DNA from: Cytophagales bacterium
GTDB taxonomy: Bacteria; Bacteroidota; Bacteroidia; Cytophagales; 172606-1
Direction: 5' to 3'
Assembly (NCBI GenBank): GCA_025455595.1
Contig: JALOMD010000006.1
Span: forward strand, 1-16,294
DNA: 16,294 nt
Part shown: in pieces, positions 14,907 to 16,294 of the stretch
Layout: every line of letters starts with the position of its first letter
Numbering within the stretch: position 1 is the first letter of the stretch
Position numbers and translations under genes: made by a program
The notes under the pieces: model-generated
What the model saw: the letters and a program-made list of their open reading frames with translations, nothing else
What the model was told of the DNA's origin: nothing
The model's database searches: none

Positions 14907-15043
14907 TGTCAGAACCCTGATTGGCTTCGCCGAACTGTCGTTTCGTAGGATTAAAGGATTACCCTGATTGAAAAGCGAATAATCATGTTAATCTTCTAAT
15001 CCTACGAAACGACAGTTCGGCGAAGCCAATCAAGGTTCTGACA
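14907..15043. repeat. 55-bp near-perfect inverted repeat
   Basis: The left arm (14907-14961) and right arm (14989-15043) are complementary at 52 of 55 positions, separated by 27 nt. One of the three mismatches is G:T. Each arm contains the dispersed motif TTGGCTTCGCCGAACT and CGTTTCGTAGGATTA. It lies between the GrpE-like start and the T9SS protein's stop, in a 307-bp gap (14818-15124) with no gene. Confidence 0.85.
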
Positions 15044-15045
15044 AC

Positions 15046-15081
15046 TGGGCGTCCCGACAAGTCGGGATTGCCCAAAACGCC
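15046..15081. repeat. Hairpin merged with a half palindrome
   Basis: TCCCGAC (15052-15058) pairs with GTCGGGA (15061-15067) around AA, extended by TGGGC (15046-15050) with GCCCA (15070-15074). The right side continues as TGCCCAAAACGCC, half of the common palindrome. Confidence 0.6.
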
Positions 15082-15087
15082 ACTCGC

Positions 15088-15127
15088 CACTTACGACTTA
15101 TCACTTACGACTTATCACTTACGACTA
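15088..15127. repeat. 14-bp tandem repeat overlapping a stop codon
   Basis: The unit CACTTACGACTTAT is repeated 2.8 times, ending in the TAG (minus strand) that closes the T9SS protein gene. Confidence 0.8.
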
Positions 15128-16294
15128 ATTTTTAACTACAAACTTCACCCGTTCCACACCGTTCGCAGTGCGCAGCACGGCCACGTACAGGCCCGGCGGC
15201 AGTGTTTGGGCGAATTCAACGCGCAGGTCAACTCCTTCCGAAGCGGTTCGGTAGGCGAGCCGTCGGCCAGTGAGGTCGAAGATGTCGGTGAGTTGGAACG
15301 AGCCGCTCGCCCGGAAATACACGTGCATGCCGTCTGAAGGGTTCGGGTAAGCCGTCACCGCCAACGGCGTATGGGCTCCTAACCGCACTGTTACCACCCG
15401 CGAGTATTCGTAAGAGCCGTCTTGATCCTCGATGCGCAAGCGGTAGAAATTTGCACCGTCAATCGGCTGACTGTCAAACGATTGGTAAGTGAGCAAGCGG
15501 TTGCCGCCACGAGCCGCCACGGTGTCAATCGGCGTGAAGTTCACGCCGTCGGGGCTGTGTTCGACCACATACTGCAACACGTTCACCTCGCTGTTCACCC
15601 GCCACGTCAATTGCACGCCGCCGTTTTCCAAACGGCCCGCGAAATCGAGTATCGTGGCGGGCAGCGGGTTGAACTCGGTTTCGGAAGACAACGTGAACGG
15701 ACTGAAATTGTCAACGGCACCCGTGCAGCCCAGCGTATTGTACGCCGAACCGACAGCACCGCTGGCCGGGCCAGGGGCGGCACCCAAGTAGTTGTCGAAC
15801 GAGCCGCCGCCCACGTTTTGCCACAGCGTGCCGTTCCAGCGGGCCACGCGCAGTCCCGTGTGGTTTCCCACACCGCCCGACTGCGGGTTGCGCCAAGTCA
15901 GCGACACGAACACGGCATCAGTCAGGTTCTCGCGGTTCACTATCCAAAACTCGCGGTTGCTTACGTTCAGGAGCGGCATGGCACTGCATACTTGGCTCGC
16001 CTGCAAAGCGGTGTTGCTGAATCCGGCACCGGTCGGGTTTTGCAGGTAGTATTGGCTGATGAAAGACGATTCAACGTTGAGCGAAGACGAAATGCCGCTG
16101 GGCCGGTAAAACGGCGTGCTGCCCACAAACGTACCGATGGGGAAGTAGAACGTGCCCGCCACGCGGCCCACCTTGCGCACCGCCCCGATGACCAGGCTGT
16201 TGTCGCTGGCCCCGACGGCGGTGGCGTTGTCGCGGAAAATCATCACGTTCGTGGGCGATGCGGTGTACGGGGCCGTCATGCCGCCGCCCAGCAC
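15125..16294 (-). CDS. C-terminal part of a T9SS-secreted surface protein
   Basis: The open frame runs off the right edge of the window; 389 codons are visible and the N-terminus is missing. The last 80 or so residues are a type IX secretion sorting domain (type A): PLAVTAYPNPSDGMHVYF, TDIFDLTGRRLAY, LPPGLYVAVLRTANGVERVKFVVKN. Before it is the fibronectin-III-like module common in these proteins (GGVQLTWRVNSEVNVLQYVV, VEHSPDGVNFTPIDTV, NFYRLRIEDQDGSYEYSRVV). The more N-terminal visible part is a Ser/Gly/Asn-rich beta-structured region with no enzyme motif that I recognise. Such proteins cross the outer membrane by T9SS and are released or attached to the surface. The function of the passenger cannot be judged from this piece. 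Confidence 0.9.
   Translation of the reverse strand: MLGGGMTAPYTASPTNVMIFRDNATAVGASDNSLVIGAVRKVGRVAGTFYFPIGTFVGSTPFYRPSGISSSLNVESSFISQYYLQNPTGAGFSNTALQASQVCSAMPLLNVSNREFWIVNRENLTDAVFVSLTWRNPQSGGVGNHTGLRVARWNGTLWQNVGGGSFDNYLGAAPGPASGAVGSAYNTLGCTGAVDNFSPFTLSSETEFNPLPATILDFAGRLENGGVQLTWRVNSEVNVLQYVVEHSPDGVNFTPIDTVAARGGNRLLTYQSFDSQPIDGANFYRLRIEDQDGSYEYSRVVTVRLGAHTPLAVTAYPNPSDGMHVYFRASGSFQLTDIFDLTGRRLAYRTASEGVDLRVEFAQTLPPGLYVAVLRTANGVERVKFVVKN

Overview
The window comes from a member of the Bacteroidota. Three things point there: a type IX secretion C-terminal sorting domain on the protein at the right edge, at least one promoter matching the TTTG/TAnnTTTG consensus of that phylum, and the general lack of Shine-Dalgarno sequences before starts. 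I cannot place it below phylum with confidence; a Cytophagia- or Saprospiria-like bacterium is a guess. Core genes look GC-rich (one sampled 60-base line of hemN is about 72% G+C). The 9.2-14.9 kb block is lower (sampled lines about 47-50%).

Layout. 1-8.8 kb holds mostly housekeeping genes: a diacylglycerol-kinase-family lipid kinase (+), an exported protein with two thioredoxin folds (-), an eIF1/SUI1-type YciH (+) and HemJ protoporphyrinogen oxidase (+). Then come a tiny cysteine-rich basic protein with a textbook promoter (+), a BlaR1-like M56 membrane metallopeptidase without a BlaI partner (-), a Tat-exported Gfo/Idh/MocA oxidoreductase (+), and HemN coproporphyrinogen dehydrogenase (-). 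HemJ and HemN serve the same heme pathway but are not in one operon.

9.2-14.9 kb is the most interesting part. Two tandem paralogous proteins (+) have a J-domain-like N-terminus lacking HPD and a C-terminal membrane anchor. They converge on a minus-strand pair: a miniature GrpE-like protein and a divergent 832-residue Hsp70 with extra material between its ATPase and substrate-binding regions and a long coiled-coil tail. I read this as a self-contained, probably membrane-tethered Hsp70 chaperone module: two J-like proteins, one Hsp70 and one exchange factor. That is inference from sequence and arrangement. 15.1-16.3 kb is the C-terminal part of a T9SS-secreted surface protein.

Intergenic DNA is unusually structured. 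An imperfect palindrome, GCGTTTTGGGCA-(about 5 nt)-TGCCCAAAACGC, recurs about eleven times and lies in most gene gaps. Around it are low-complexity arrays that touch stop or start codons, a second dispersed motif (TTGGCTTCGCCGAACT), a 55-bp near-perfect inverted repeat, and a perfect 28-bp hairpin where the J-like and Hsp70 genes converge. No tRNA, rRNA, CRISPR array or intact insertion sequence was seen.
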